Positions 35,356 to 44,458 of a DNA stretch of 55,758 nt are shown piece after piece. Every line of letters starts with the position of its first letter. Positions within the stretch are counted from its first letter, which is position 1. The stretch is from Verrucomicrobiia bacterium (GTDB lineage: Bacteria > Verrucomicrobiota > Verrucomicrobiia > JABWAM01), in assembly GCA_028687435.1 (NCBI GenBank), contig JAQUAF010000038.1, positions 1 through 55,758 on the forward strand. The letters run 5' to 3'. A program made the translations under genes and the position numbers. Under the pieces are notes generated by a model. That model searched no databases. It saw nothing but the letters and a program-made list of their open reading frames with translations, and was not told where the DNA came from.

Positions 35356-35379
35356 AGACTGAAGGCTGAAGACTGAAGG
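35356..35379. repeat. Heptamer repeat in the mrdA-rodA spacer
   Basis: Three heptads of the CTGAAGG family (plus strand GACTGAAGGCTGAAG then ACTGAAGG) begin 13 bp upstream of the rodA start codon on the minus strand, inside the cell-shape operon. The rest of the 144-bp spacer shows no promoter I can defend. Confidence 0.65.
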
Positions 35380-35487
35380 GGGCGCCAAAGTTCCAGCAAA
35401 CGGGCATGTTCATCCGGTTTTGGGAAACATTCAATCTTGTTTTCTCGTGGTGGAGCATGTTTTCCTTTGGTCAAAACAACCTGAAAA

Positions 35488-37524
35488 TCAGGGCAAGCGG
35501 ACTTTTTCCGCCGGCAGTGCGGAGGGGGGTGACTCGTCAATTTCCTCGGTGACGGATGGTGGTTTGGGTTGGGGCGGCTTGGCGGTCTCATCCAGCAGTT
35601 CGCCGCTGATATCGCCCGCCACACCCTCGATTTTTTCATTTACAGGAATGGCGGCCACGGCGGGCGGGCGCCGCGGCTGGGTGCGGTCATGTTCCAATGC
35701 GAATATTTTTTTGAGAATGGCGCCGACAACCGGGCCGGTGGTTACGCCGCCCGATTCGCCGGCTTCCGCAACGATGGCGAGGGCGTAACGCGGCGCTTCG
35801 TAAGGAGCAAAGGCGATCATCCATGCCCGGGTTTGCTTGACCAGGTCGCCGGTGGCTCGATCTTTGACGCTGAATTGAGCGCTTCCCGTTTTGGCGGCCA
35901 CTTTGATTTTTTCAAGCGCAGCCCGTTTGCCGGTGCCGTTGGCCACCACATTTAACATGGCATCCCTGACGAATTGCATATGTTCGGGGGAGACGGGCGC
36001 CTGTCCAAAAGTGGATGGGGGAAAATCCGCCAGAATTTCGCCTTCGTGGGTTTCGGTGCGAAGGATCAGCCGGGGTTTGAAAAGTGTGCCGCCGTTGGCC
36101 ATGGCAGAGGCAACCATGGCCATTTGAAGGGGGGTGACATGAAGGGAACCCTGGCCAATGGCCACGTTGACCCCGTCCCCGGGGGTCCAAGGGCCCCGTC
36201 CACGGCGGCGTTTCCACTCATCGGATGGCAGGATGCCTGGGCTTTCGTGTTCAAGCGGAATGCCGGTGGGCTGGCCAAAGCCGAAGGCGGCGGCCATATC
36301 AATCAATTTTTGGCCAAGTTTCAGTCCCACCGTGTAAAAATAAACGTTGCAGGACATGGTCAGGGCATCCTTCAACCTCATGTCGCCATGGCCCCCTTTC
36401 TCCCAGCATGCCCACGTGTTGTTTCCCAGCGAAAAATATCCCGAACACTCGACGTGGTCGGTGGGTTTGATCATGCCATATTCGAGGCCGGCCAGGGCGG
36501 AAATGACCTTGAAACTGGAGCCTGGCGAATAAATGGCCTGGATGGCCCGGTTTAACAGGGGTTTTTCCTCGTTGGATATCAGAGCGCGCCAATCGGATGC
36601 CCGGATGGCGGGAACAAAGAGGTTTGGGTTGAAAGTGGGCATGGAGGCCATGGCCACCACATCACCGTTGCGGGGGTCGAGGATGACACAGGCGCCCCGG
36701 TAACCGGTGTAGGATTCCTCGACAATGGCCTGGATTTCCCGGTCAATGCTCAGCACCACGTTGTTTCCCGCTGTGGGGGGAAGATTTATGATTTCGGCTT
36801 CCTTCAGGCCTGCTGCGTTGAGCCGGATGACCCGGCGGCCCGGAGTGCCTTGCAGTTCCGTTTCCATTGTCGCCTCGATGCCATTCTTGCCGACCAGGTT
36901 GGGTTGGGAGAAGGCGTTGCGGCCCGCCGAATCATAATCGATGTCGTTTTCCTCCTCTTCGATTTCCGGTTTGCCGACATAGCCGATGACATGGCAGGCC
37001 AGTGTGCTATAAGGATATACGCGCACAGGGGTGATATCCAAGTCAACCCCTGGCATCCAGGGGCTTCTTTCCTCAAAGGCGGCCAGGGCGGCGGGACTGA
37101 GGTCGTTCCAGACGGTGAGGGGCAGGGGGCCGCGGATATTGTGGTGTCGCAATACGGCACGGTCGGAAACCTTCACGTTCATTTTCATGCGTTCCCGCAA
37201 GGTTTTGATGCTGGCCTTGACTCTCTCGAGGAGCCTGCCGGTTTTGTGGCCGGCCTTGAATTCATCCAGAAAGAGCGCCACGTTATAGCTGGGGCGGTTG
37301 TCCACCAGAACCTCGCCGTTGCGGTCAAGAATGGCGCCGCGCGGCGCCGGGAGCATGATGACGCGGGTGGAACCTTGGGCCATTTTATCGACCCAGTCCT
37401 TGGTTTGAATGATTTGACGGAAGGCCATGGCGGTGATCAGGCAGGCCAGGCCGATGACGATCATCAGATTGAGCGCATAATAGCGCCAGACGGGGCGTGC
37501 CGGAGCTGGATCGAGAACGATCAT
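35488..37524 (-). CDS. mrdA: Penicillin-binding protein 2 (elongation transpeptidase)
   Basis: This 678-residue class B PBP has one N-terminal membrane helix (YYALNLMIVIGLACLITAMAF), a dimerisation domain starting APRGAILDRNGEVLVDN, and the transpeptidase domain with SxxK in SPGSSFKVISAL (nucleophile Ser), SxN in LTMSCNVYFY and KTG in VAAKTGSAQFS. A Pro-rich tail of about 60 residues ends the protein. It crosslinks side-wall peptidoglycan with RodA. ATG 37524 starts 7 bp after the mreD stop; the open frame upstream is only the mreD region in another frame. Confidence 0.94.
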   Translation of the reverse strand: MIVLDPAPARPVWRYYALNLMIVIGLACLITAMAFRQIIQTKDWVDKMAQGSTRVIMLPAPRGAILDRNGEVLVDNRPSYNVALFLDEFKAGHKTGRLLERVKASIKTLRERMKMNVKVSDRAVLRHHNIRGPLPLTVWNDLSPAALAAFEERSPWMPGVDLDITPVRVYPYSTLACHVIGYVGKPEIEEEENDIDYDSAGRNAFSQPNLVGKNGIEATMETELQGTPGRRVIRLNAAGLKEAEIINLPPTAGNNVVLSIDREIQAIVEESYTGYRGACVILDPRNGDVVAMASMPTFNPNLFVPAIRASDWRALISNEEKPLLNRAIQAIYSPGSSFKVISALAGLEYGMIKPTDHVECSGYFSLGNNTWACWEKGGHGDMRLKDALTMSCNVYFYTVGLKLGQKLIDMAAAFGFGQPTGIPLEHESPGILPSDEWKRRRGRGPWTPGDGVNVAIGQGSLHVTPLQMAMVASAMANGGTLFKPRLILRTETHEGEILADFPPSTFGQAPVSPEHMQFVRDAMLNVVANGTGKRAALEKIKVAAKTGSAQFSVKDRATGDLVKQTRAWMIAFAPYEAPRYALAIVAEAGESGGVTTGPVVGAILKKIFALEHDRTQPRRPPAVAAIPVNEKIEGVAGDISGELLDETAKPPQPKPPSVTEEIDESPPSALPAEKVRLP

Positions 37525-37531
37525 GGGGTTT

Positions 37532-38047
37532 TCATTCGTCTTCGTTGAATCGGCCGGGCTCCTGGCCCATGCCCCGGGCCATGGCGTCGAGGACAGTGAA
37601 GTAAATGACTGCCAGAACGCTGCAGAGCAGCGAGAGACGCAAAAGTTTGGGAAAGACGTTGTGCCAGCTGTACATGGCTTTGCCACTGAGGATCCATTGC
37701 AGGATCAGGGTGATCCATGCGGAGAGGAAACCGGTGATGAGCTGGGTTGTGATGCGGTTGCGGAAGAAGATCGGGCGCACCGCGCAAAACAGGGAGACCG
37801 AGGCGATGTAAGGGACTAGGCTGGCGCCAAAAGGGCCGCCGCTGAATGAATCGTAGAGAGTGGCGGCCAGCAGGCCCAGCAACAGGCTGATGGGCAGATT
37901 GAGCGTGAAGGCCATGTAAAGAAGCAGGGGGGGGATCAGTTCGATCCGCACTTCGCCGATGGGCCAGCGGTGGGTGATCGTGCACTGCGCCGAAATCAGG
38001 GCCACCAGCATGATCACCACCAAGATGGGAATGATGGACCGGCTCAT
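37532..38047 (-). CDS. mreD: Rod shape-determining protein MreD
   Basis: This 171-residue integral membrane protein has five or so predicted helices (IIPILVVIMLVALISA, IPPLLLYMAFTLNLPISLLLG and others). MreD is poorly conserved; the call rests on size, topology and position between mreC and mrdA. It overlaps mreC by 4 bp (ATGA), so it is coupled. It bridges MreC to the elongasome in the inner membrane. Confidence 0.88.
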   Translation of the reverse strand: MSRSIIPILVVIMLVALISAQCTITHRWPIGEVRIELIPPLLLYMAFTLNLPISLLLGLLAATLYDSFSGGPFGASLVPYIASVSLFCAVRPIFFRNRITTQLITGFLSAWITLILQWILSGKAMYSWHNVFPKLLRLSLLCSVLAVIYFTVLDAMARGMGQEPGRFNEDE

Positions 38048-38931
38048 GGTTTGCGGGGTGGCGGGGTTTCCTTTGCCGGGGAAGCTGGCTTCGTGGCGGG
38101 AATCCTGGACTTGCTTCCCATGCCCACAAAGACTTCATTGATATGGGCCAGATCCACGGCGGGAGTAATGCAGACTTCCTGGTAGAGGACGCTCTTGGCG
38201 ACATCCTGAACCGAGGCAACCGTGCCGATGACGATGCCCTTGGGAAAAACCGCGTCGAGATTTGAGGCGGATGCAAGGCCTGATGTAAAAACCTGGTCGT
38301 TCTGTTTGACTTGCGATCCGCGGGTTAGAAAGGTCATGCGGCATTGGTAGCTGACGCCTCCGGCCAGGGCGCTGCCCTGGATGATGCCATAGAGTGCGCT
38401 CTCGCGGAGCCAGCCGGGCACTTTGCAGTTTTCATCGGTGATCAACAGCACTCGCGCGGTGGTTTCGGCCACTTCGATGGTTTTGCCCACCAGCCCTTCC
38501 ACGGTCAGCACCGGCATGTCCTTGGTCAGGCCGTCCGTGCTGCCCCGGTCAATGAGAATGGTCTGCCACCAGTTGGAGGGATCGCGTGCGATTACCCGGG
38601 CCGGGATGAGTTTCAGATCGCTGCGGTTGCGGAAATCCAGCATTGATCGGAATTCGCGGTTTTCCCTTTCCAGTTCGCTGATTTGGGCCACCTTGGCCGA
38701 CAATTCTCCGACGTGCCGTTTGAGCTCGGTGTTTTCGATTTGCAGGCTGCTGTAATCCTTGAAGCGGTCCACCAGAATGCGGGAACTTTCCTGCAGCCGG
38801 GTGGAAAAGTCGATGAAGGGAATGAAACCGCCGCTGAAGAAGTCTTTGACGCGGTTGGCAAAGCTGAATCGCGTCAAGGTGATCAAGACCAGCAAAACCC
38901 CCAAAACCCCATAAAGCGAACGTTGTCGCAC
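38044..38931 (-). CDS. mreC: Rod shape-determining protein MreC
   Basis: This 295-residue bitopic protein has a short cytoplasmic end, one helix (SLYGVLGVLLVLITLTRFSF), a coiled coil (LQIENTELKRHVGELSAKVA) and the periplasmic beta domain with VIARDPSNWWQTILIDRGSTDG. GTG 38931 starts 13 bp after mreB. The tail is Pro/Lys-rich. MreC scaffolds PBP2 and RodA. The length and domain order are ordinary. Confidence 0.93.
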   Translation of the reverse strand: MRQRSLYGVLGVLLVLITLTRFSFANRVKDFFSGGFIPFIDFSTRLQESSRILVDRFKDYSSLQIENTELKRHVGELSAKVAQISELERENREFRSMLDFRNRSDLKLIPARVIARDPSNWWQTILIDRGSTDGLTKDMPVLTVEGLVGKTIEVAETTARVLLITDENCKVPGWLRESALYGIIQGSALAGGVSYQCRMTFLTRGSQVKQNDQVFTSGLASASNLDAVFPKGIVIGTVASVQDVAKSVLYQEVCITPAVDLAHINEVFVGMGSKSRIPATKPASPAKETPPPRKP

Positions 38932-38944
38932 GTCTTACAGCCTG

Positions 38945-39988
38945 TCAGCGGCCGGTCCGCCGTTGTTCATTGCTTGCGATTTTGCGCAGGAAATCCAGCT
39001 CGTTGAGCACGATGCCGGTGCCGGTCACCACCGCGCTGAGCGGATCGTCGGCGACATGAACCGGCAGGCCGGTTTCCTCGCCCAGCAGCCTGTCAAGTCC
39101 GCGCAACAAGGCGCCGCCGCCGGCCAGGACAATGCCGCGGTCAACCAAGTCCGCGGAAAGTTCCGGAGGGCAGCGTTCCAAAGTGTAACGCACGGTTTCG
39201 AGAACGGTATTGATGGGTTCCTGCATCGCCTCGCGCACTTCTTGCGAGGTGATGGTCAGGGTCTTGGGCAGGCCCGCCACCAAGTCGCGTCCCTTCACCT
39301 CCATGCTGGTCTCCTGCTCAAGCGGAAAAGCCGAGCCGACTTTGATTTTGATTTCCTCGGCGGTCCGTTCGCCGATCATCAGGTTGTAAACCCGCTTGAT
39401 ATACTGGACGATGGCCTCGTCCAGTTCGTCGCCGGCGACACGGACGCTGCGGCAGAAGACGATGCCGGCCAGCGAAATAATGGCCACTTCGGTGGTGCCG
39501 CCGCCAATGTCCACAATCATGTTGCCTGCGGGCTCCTGGACCGGCAGGCCGACTCCGATGGCGGATGCCATGGGTTCCTCCATGAGATAGACTTCCCGGG
39601 CGCCGGCATGGGCGGCACTGTCCTTGACCGCGCGGCGTTCCACTTCGGTGATGCCGCTTGGCACAGCCACCACCACTCTGGGGCTTACCATGCTGCGGCG
39701 GTTGTGCACCTGCTGGATGAAATGGCGCAACATGGCCTCGGTAACCTCGAAATCGGCGATCACGCCGTCTTTCATGGGGCGGATGGCCTCGATGGTTCCG
39801 GGGGTGCGGCCAAGCATTCGCTTGGCTTCGTTGCCGACGGCACGAACCCGGTTGGTACCTTTCTCCACAGCCACTACAGAGGGTTCGCGCAGGACCACGC
39901 CTCTTTCTCTGACGTAGACCAGCGTGTTGGCCGTTCCAAGGTCAATGCCTATGTCGTTTGAAAAGAGGCCGAAAAGTTTTCCGAACAT
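38945..39988 (-). CDS. mreB: Actin-like cell-shape protein MreB
   Basis: This 347-residue actin homologue has phosphate-1 loop [16 protein letters not shown], phosphate-2 loop [19 protein letters not shown], and the adenosine motif [15 protein letters not shown]. The start ATG 39988 gives the usual MreB beginning [17 protein letters not shown]; the open frame continues upstream for 15 unlikely residues. MreB filaments orient side-wall synthesis. It is the first gene of the operon mreB-mreC-mreD-mrdA-rodA-rng-asmA-like-thiE and has its own promoter and a leader hairpin. Confidence 0.96.
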   Translation of the reverse strand: MFGKLFGLFSNDIGIDLGTANTLVYVRERGVVLREPSVVAVEKGTNRVRAVGNEAKRMLGRTPGTIEAIRPMKDGVIADFEVTEAMLRHFIQQVHNRRSMVSPRVVVAVPSGITEVERRAVKDSAAHAGAREVYLMEEPMASAIGVGLPVQEPAGNMIVDIGGGTTEVAIISLAGIVFCRSVRVAGDELDEAIVQYIKRVYNLMIGERTAEEIKIKVGSAFPLEQETSMEVKGRDLVAGLPKTLTITSQEVREAMQEPINTVLETVRYTLERCPPELSADLVDRGIVLAGGGALLRGLDRLLGEETGLPVHVADDPLSAVVTGTGIVLNELDFLRKIASNEQRRTGR

Positions 39989-40029
39989 GAGAAATATCTG
40001 GGTTGCCGATGTTCTTTTTTTGTTACCCG

Positions 40030-40051
40030 GCATTTCAGCCTGCTGAAATGC
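40030..40051 (-). other. Perfect hairpin in the mreB leader
   Basis: GCATTTCAG and CTGAAATGC form a 9-bp perfect stem with a 4-nt loop, about 40 bp upstream of the mreB ATG. No U-run follows on the minus strand (it is followed by CGGGTAAC then an A-run), so it is a leader structure rather than a terminator. Confidence 0.5.
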
Positions 40052-40065
40052 TGCGTGAAGGCTGA

Positions 40066-40094
40066 TTCATAGATAGCATGGATCAATGCGTCAA
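40066..40094 (-). promoter_or_regulatory. Promoter of the mreB operon
   Basis: On the minus strand TTGACG (40094-40089), a 17-bp spacer and TATGAA (40071-40066), starting 4 bp after the stop codon of the upstream fusion gene. It gives a leader of about 70 nt containing the 40030-40051 hairpin. Confidence 0.55.
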
Positions 40095-40097
40095 GTG

Positions 40098-42782
40098 TTA
40101 TATCAGGGGGGGACTCTCGTTTGTTTGGGCTGCGGCATGGCGGAATGCGGTTAATTGCCGTTCATACCACTGGAGGGTTTCTTCCATGGATTGGGAATGG
40201 GGGGTTTCCACGCGCATCTCAGCATGATGGGACAAAATGTCGCAAATGGGATGAGGCGTCTGATTTTGGGTGGCGGGGGCATAGACTTTCACCGAGCCAA
40301 ACCCTTTGGCGTTGGCCACATTGCGAATGATGCCTTCAAAGAGATTGCCCGCAGCTGAGGACATGCCGGATTGAACCAGAAGGAAATGCCGTCCGCCGCT
40401 TTTGAGACAGCGTTCGATCATGCGGTGGAAGTAGTAGCATTGGTTGGGCAGGCCGGCGGCGGCCTCGATGAAATCCTCCTTGGTGCGCACCCATTCACCG
40501 GAATGAAGGGGGAAGGGGATGACGGGGTCGCGCAACCGGCCTTGTTGGACAAAAGTTTGCAGCAATTCACAGCCTGCCTCATAGCCCTGGGTCAGGCGTG
40601 GACAATGAGGGGAACCGCGGGCTTCGATGGGAACCCGGCGCAATTCGATTTTTCGTTTGCCGGAGAAAAGGGTGCGCAGGCGGCGCATTTCCACGTCATT
40701 GCCTCCGAACAGGACGGTATTGGAAGACATGGTGATGGCAATGGTGACATTGATTTCCTGCCGGCGCACCTCTTCAACGAGTTGTTCGAGGACTCTGGCG
40801 TTGAGGGAGAAAACCAGTTCGAGTTTGCCATGGAATTTTTCCATCAATTCTTCGCGGCTGCCCGTCACTTCGGAGGGGGAGGTGGTCTTGAGCTTTTCCA
40901 CCATCTGCCGTTCGGCGTCCGAGAGGAAGGGTCCTTCCGAGAAAAACCACCGCCCCACCTCCTTTTTTGTGGCCAGATATTCGTTTTCCGACATGAAGTG
41001 GGCGCAGTGATGGGAAACCAGCAGCATATCTTGGAAGGAAAGGATGCCGGAGAGCCATCCGGCGAGATAGGTGCCGGCGCTGTGGGGAAGGATTTGAAGG
41101 CGGCGCGCCAGATCCACTCCGCCGCGCTGCTGGATTTCGCGGAAGATTCGCAGCAGATGAATCAGGTCGTCGGCCACGGCCCAGCAGCAGTTGTCGTGGA
41201 TGTCGTCGAAACGTTCGTGTCCGGGGATGCTTTGGCGCGCGAAGGCGCGCATGTCGAATCCCATGACCTGATTGACGCGGGCAAAGACCTGGGAGGCGAG
41301 TTCCTCATTGTGTTTGTAGGTGTAAAATTCGCCCTCGCCGCGGCGGGTGGCGCCCATGCCAAAGGGGACCAGCACGATATCCCGGTTGTGTTCGCCCACC
41401 GAGTTGAGCCAGCGTTCATGGCGCGAAAGGAGTTTTTCGCGCACCTGGTAAAGACGTCCGAGAAAACGGTCGGTCAGGGAGTAGGCTGGCGGGACGATGG
41501 CTTCCTTGTCGCCGGCCGAGTGATGAGGGGAGAAATCAACCACCACCCCGCTGCCTTCCGGCCAGACAAATCCCGAGTCGAGTTGTTCCCGGTTTTCCGC
41601 CAGGGCGGCCATCGCTTCGGAGACTCCCGCCTCCTGCCAGCCGTGTTCGCGGCCGCGTTTGGCGATGGTGCGCAGGAAGACTTCGTTGTCGAGTTTGGGC
41701 ATGCCGCCATGCAGGGCCAGCATGGCCTGGGTGTTGGAATAATCGTAAAGGGGTTCCCCTTGCAGATAGGGGATGAGGAAGAAGATTTGGCGGTTCAGGA
41801 ATTTTTCGTAGGGACTGGTGAACGGCCCTTCGAGGTTGATGTTTTCCCAGCGCAATCCCTCCCAGGGTTGGAGTTGTTTGAAGGAGTCCATGAACTCTTT
41901 CAATGTGGGGGGATGGGGATTGACGATATGATAGACCCGTCCGCTGCTGTGGGGGGCGGCGTGCAGCCGCAGCACGGTTTCGATCACAAAATCAAGCGGC
42001 ACAATGTTAAGCGTGGCGTTTTCAATCCCCGACAGGCGAAGTTCAAGTTTTGGACATCCGTTTTGGGGATCCAACCCCTGTTTTTCGCAGAGTTTCTGGC
42101 GCACCCGGCTGGCGACGTCGAAAGGATGGTTGAAAACATTGAATTGCTCGTACCGTCCCAGCGCCGAATCGCCCACCACAATGCTGGGGCGGTAGATGGT
42201 GGCCTGGAATTCGCGGCGGATCAGCGCCTGCCAGATGTGGCGTTCCGCCTCCCATTTGGTGCGTTCGTAGGTGTTGCGGAAGGAGGGGGGGCGGATGCCG
42301 ACGATTTCGCGGGCAATGCCCTCGTGCAATTCGCCGCTGGCGCCGAAGGTGCTGAAGTAGTGAAGGGCGGGGATCCGGTTTTCCCGGATGAAATCCAGCA
42401 GCTTGAGTGTGCCGCCAAGGTTGGTGTCGTAAACGTCCTGGCTTCGGGATTCGGTCAGATCCAGAAGAGCCGCCAGATGCCAGATTTCCGCAATGCCGCC
42501 GCCGTCCGCTGTTTGGGAAAGGATGTTTTTGGACAGACCAAGGCCGGATTCCTTCACGTCGCCCGGCGTTGGAACAAGGTTCCGGGAAACGGATTCGTCG
42601 AATTCCGTTTGCAACTCCTTCAATCCGTGGAAGACCCGCTCAAATCGCTGTCGCGCCTCCGCATCGCTGCCGGCGCGGATGGGGCAGATGACGCGGTTTC
42701 CCTGTTTGGCCAGCTGGTAGGCGAGGCGTTTGCCCAGAACTCCGGTGAAACCGGTCAGAAGGATTGTTTTGGTTGTTTGCAT
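40098..42782 (-). CDS. Thioester reductase-like SDR fused to an acyltransferase-like domain
   Basis: This is an 894-residue two-part protein. Residues 1-400 are an extended SDR of the NAD-binding-4/thioester-reductase type: TILLTGFTGVLGKRLAYQL for NAD(P), FSTFGASGELHEG, and catalytic Tyr/Lys in NTYERTKWEAERH. Residues about 465-860 resemble a FabD-type acyltransferase: VLVPFGMGATRRGEG near the GQG position, candidate nucleophile Ser in LPHSAGTYLAGWLSGILSFQD (usual GHSxGE) near residue 567, and candidate His in GSPHCPRL near 726. No carrier-protein domain is seen. It could load and reduce an acyl chain to an aldehyde or alcohol. The AT assignment is by pattern only. Confidence 0.72.
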   Translation of the reverse strand: MQTTKTILLTGFTGVLGKRLAYQLAKQGNRVICPIRAGSDAEARQRFERVFHGLKELQTEFDESVSRNLVPTPGDVKESGLGLSKNILSQTADGGGIAEIWHLAALLDLTESRSQDVYDTNLGGTLKLLDFIRENRIPALHYFSTFGASGELHEGIAREIVGIRPPSFRNTYERTKWEAERHIWQALIRREFQATIYRPSIVVGDSALGRYEQFNVFNHPFDVASRVRQKLCEKQGLDPQNGCPKLELRLSGIENATLNIVPLDFVIETVLRLHAAPHSSGRVYHIVNPHPPTLKEFMDSFKQLQPWEGLRWENINLEGPFTSPYEKFLNRQIFFLIPYLQGEPLYDYSNTQAMLALHGGMPKLDNEVFLRTIAKRGREHGWQEAGVSEAMAALAENREQLDSGFVWPEGSGVVVDFSPHHSAGDKEAIVPPAYSLTDRFLGRLYQVREKLLSRHERWLNSVGEHNRDIVLVPFGMGATRRGEGEFYTYKHNEELASQVFARVNQVMGFDMRAFARQSIPGHERFDDIHDNCCWAVADDLIHLLRIFREIQQRGGVDLARRLQILPHSAGTYLAGWLSGILSFQDMLLVSHHCAHFMSENEYLATKKEVGRWFFSEGPFLSDAERQMVEKLKTTSPSEVTGSREELMEKFHGKLELVFSLNARVLEQLVEEVRRQEINVTIAITMSSNTVLFGGNDVEMRRLRTLFSGKRKIELRRVPIEARGSPHCPRLTQGYEAGCELLQTFVQQGRLRDPVIPFPLHSGEWVRTKEDFIEAAAGLPNQCYYFHRMIERCLKSGGRHFLLVQSGMSSAAGNLFEGIIRNVANAKGFGSVKVYAPATQNQTPHPICDILSHHAEMRVETPHSQSMEETLQWYERQLTAFRHAAAQTNESPPLI

Positions 42783-42793
42783 TTTTGGCGGTT

Positions 42794-42858
42794 AAAAAAA
42801 TAAAAGCCTCCCCTTCCGGCGGGGGCGCCCCTGCTGGATGGAGGATGGGGGGAAAGGC
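42794..42858 (-). terminator. Intrinsic terminator after gatB
   Basis: On the minus strand GCCTTTCCCC pairs with GGGGAGGC across a GC-rich inner stem, followed directly by TTTTATTTTTTT. It lies between the gatB stop (42873) and the fusion gene start (42782), so gatB transcription should end here. Confidence 0.75.
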
Positions 42859-42872
42859 AAACGGTTCCGAGG

Positions 42873-44321
42873 TTATGAAAGTTTCTTTTTTAGAAACTCA
42901 TTGACCATGGCGGGGTTTGCTTTGCCTTTCGATAGTTTCATGACTTGGCCGACAAGCGCGCCGACGGCTTTGGCGTTGCCTGAGCGGATGTCCGTCACGA
43001 TTTTTGGATTTGCGGCGATCACCTCGTCGCAAAATTTTTCAATGGCGCCGGCATCGCTGACTTGGGAGAGGCCTTTTTCGGCGATGATGGCGTCGGGGTT
43101 TTTGCCGGTTTTGAACATTTCGGCAAAAACATCCTTGGCCTGTTTGCTGCTGATTTTTCCGGACTCCACCACGGTTGTCAGGGCGGCGATGTCCTTGGGG
43201 AGGATGGGGGATTGGGTGATGGGCAGGCTGGCGGCGCCCAGTTCGCGCATCAGATCGTTGACGATCAGGTTTGCCGCCGCATTGGGATTGGGGGCATGGG
43301 CTGCGGCCTTTTCAAAATAATCGGCCAGATCCATGTCGGCGACCAGCACGCCGGCGTTGTAGTCGGCGATCTGATATTGTTGCATGAAACGCTGTTTCCG
43401 GGCCATGGGCAGTTCGGGGACCAGGCGTTTGACTTCGTCAAGCCACGGGGTGGTGTCGATGGGAAGCAGGTCGGGTTCGGGAAAATAACGGTAGTCATGC
43501 GCCATTTCCTTGGATCGCATGGATGAGGTGACTCCGGCGTCGTCATCCCACCGGCGGGTTTCCTGGACCAGTTTTTCGCCGCGGGCCAGAGCCTGTTTTT
43601 GCCGTTCGATCTCGTAGGCCAGGGCGCGTCGCGCGCCGCTGATGGAATTCAGGTTTTTCAGCTCGATTTTGGTGCCCAGTTTCTTTTCCCCGGCGGGGCG
43701 GATGGAAACGTTGACGTCGCAGCGCATCTGCCCTTTTTCCATGTCGGCGTCGCTCACCTTGCCGTAGAGCAGCACGAGCCGGAGGGTGCTGAGAAAAGCA
43801 AAGGCTTCCTCCGGGGTGTTGAGGTCCGGCTGGGTGACAATTTCCATGAGCGGAGCGCCCGCGCGGTCGAAATCCACCCCGGTGCAGTTTTCAAAATGAA
43901 AGGATTTGCCGACATCCTCCTCCAGATGGATGCGGGTCAGCTTGACCTGTTTGACGCCTTGGATGTCTTTTTGCGCGTCCTTCGGATAGCATTCCTTCAT
44001 CAATTCCATCTGGCCATTCAGGCAGATGGGCAGGTCGTATTGGCTGATCTGGTAATTTTTGGGCATGTCCGCGTAGAAATAATTCTTGCGGTCGAATTTG
44101 CAGCGCGGGGCGATGTCGCAGCCGAGCAGCAGGCCCGAGAGGGCGGTCAGGCGGATGGCCTGTTCGTTGGGAGAGGGCATGACGCCAGGCATGCCCAGGC
44201 AAACGGGGCAGGTCTGGCTGTTGGGTTCGCCGCCATAGGCGTTGACGCAGCCGCAAAACATCTTGGTCCGTGTTTTGAGCTGTACATGCACTTCCAATCC
44301 GATGACCGCTTCGTAATTCAT
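42873..44321 (-). CDS. gatB: Aspartyl/glutamyl-tRNA amidotransferase subunit B
   Basis: This 482-residue GatB carries YEAVIGLEVHVQLKTRTKMFC, the zinc-type cysteines CVNAYG and QTCPVCLGMPGVMP, FDRKNYFYADMPKNYQISQYD, the DFDRAGAPLMEIVTQPD motif with kinase-site residues, RCDVNVSIRP, and the YqeY-like tail domain (GALVGQVMKLSKGKANPAMV). It is complete. The enzyme amidates misacylated Glu-tRNA(Gln) or Asp-tRNA(Asn); GatA and GatC are not in the window. AGAAGA lies immediately upstream of ATG 44321. Confidence 0.96.
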   Translation of the reverse strand: MNYEAVIGLEVHVQLKTRTKMFCGCVNAYGGEPNSQTCPVCLGMPGVMPSPNEQAIRLTALSGLLLGCDIAPRCKFDRKNYFYADMPKNYQISQYDLPICLNGQMELMKECYPKDAQKDIQGVKQVKLTRIHLEEDVGKSFHFENCTGVDFDRAGAPLMEIVTQPDLNTPEEAFAFLSTLRLVLLYGKVSDADMEKGQMRCDVNVSIRPAGEKKLGTKIELKNLNSISGARRALAYEIERQKQALARGEKLVQETRRWDDDAGVTSSMRSKEMAHDYRYFPEPDLLPIDTTPWLDEVKRLVPELPMARKQRFMQQYQIADYNAGVLVADMDLADYFEKAAAHAPNPNAAANLIVNDLMRELGAASLPITQSPILPKDIAALTTVVESGKISSKQAKDVFAEMFKTGKNPDAIIAEKGLSQVSDAGAIEKFCDEVIAANPKIVTDIRSGNAKAVGALVGQVMKLSKGKANPAMVNEFLKKKLS

Positions 44322-44458
44322 TCTTCTGGGGATACAGAAGAAAAGACAATCGGGTGGGTGTCAACCAAAAAGGTTTTTTGGGAAGCCGTCCAAGAGGCCG
44401 GCCCTCCCTCATCCAGGTGAAAGAGGCTCTTGAAAAATCACGATGCCTGGCGCCCGGA

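Noticed and set aside
40371..42803. Long plus-strand open frame of 810 codons opposite the reductase-acyltransferase fusion
   Set aside because: It mirrors the minus-strand coding frame in GC-rich DNA, its translation has no recognisable domain, and the minus frame has clear SDR motifs.
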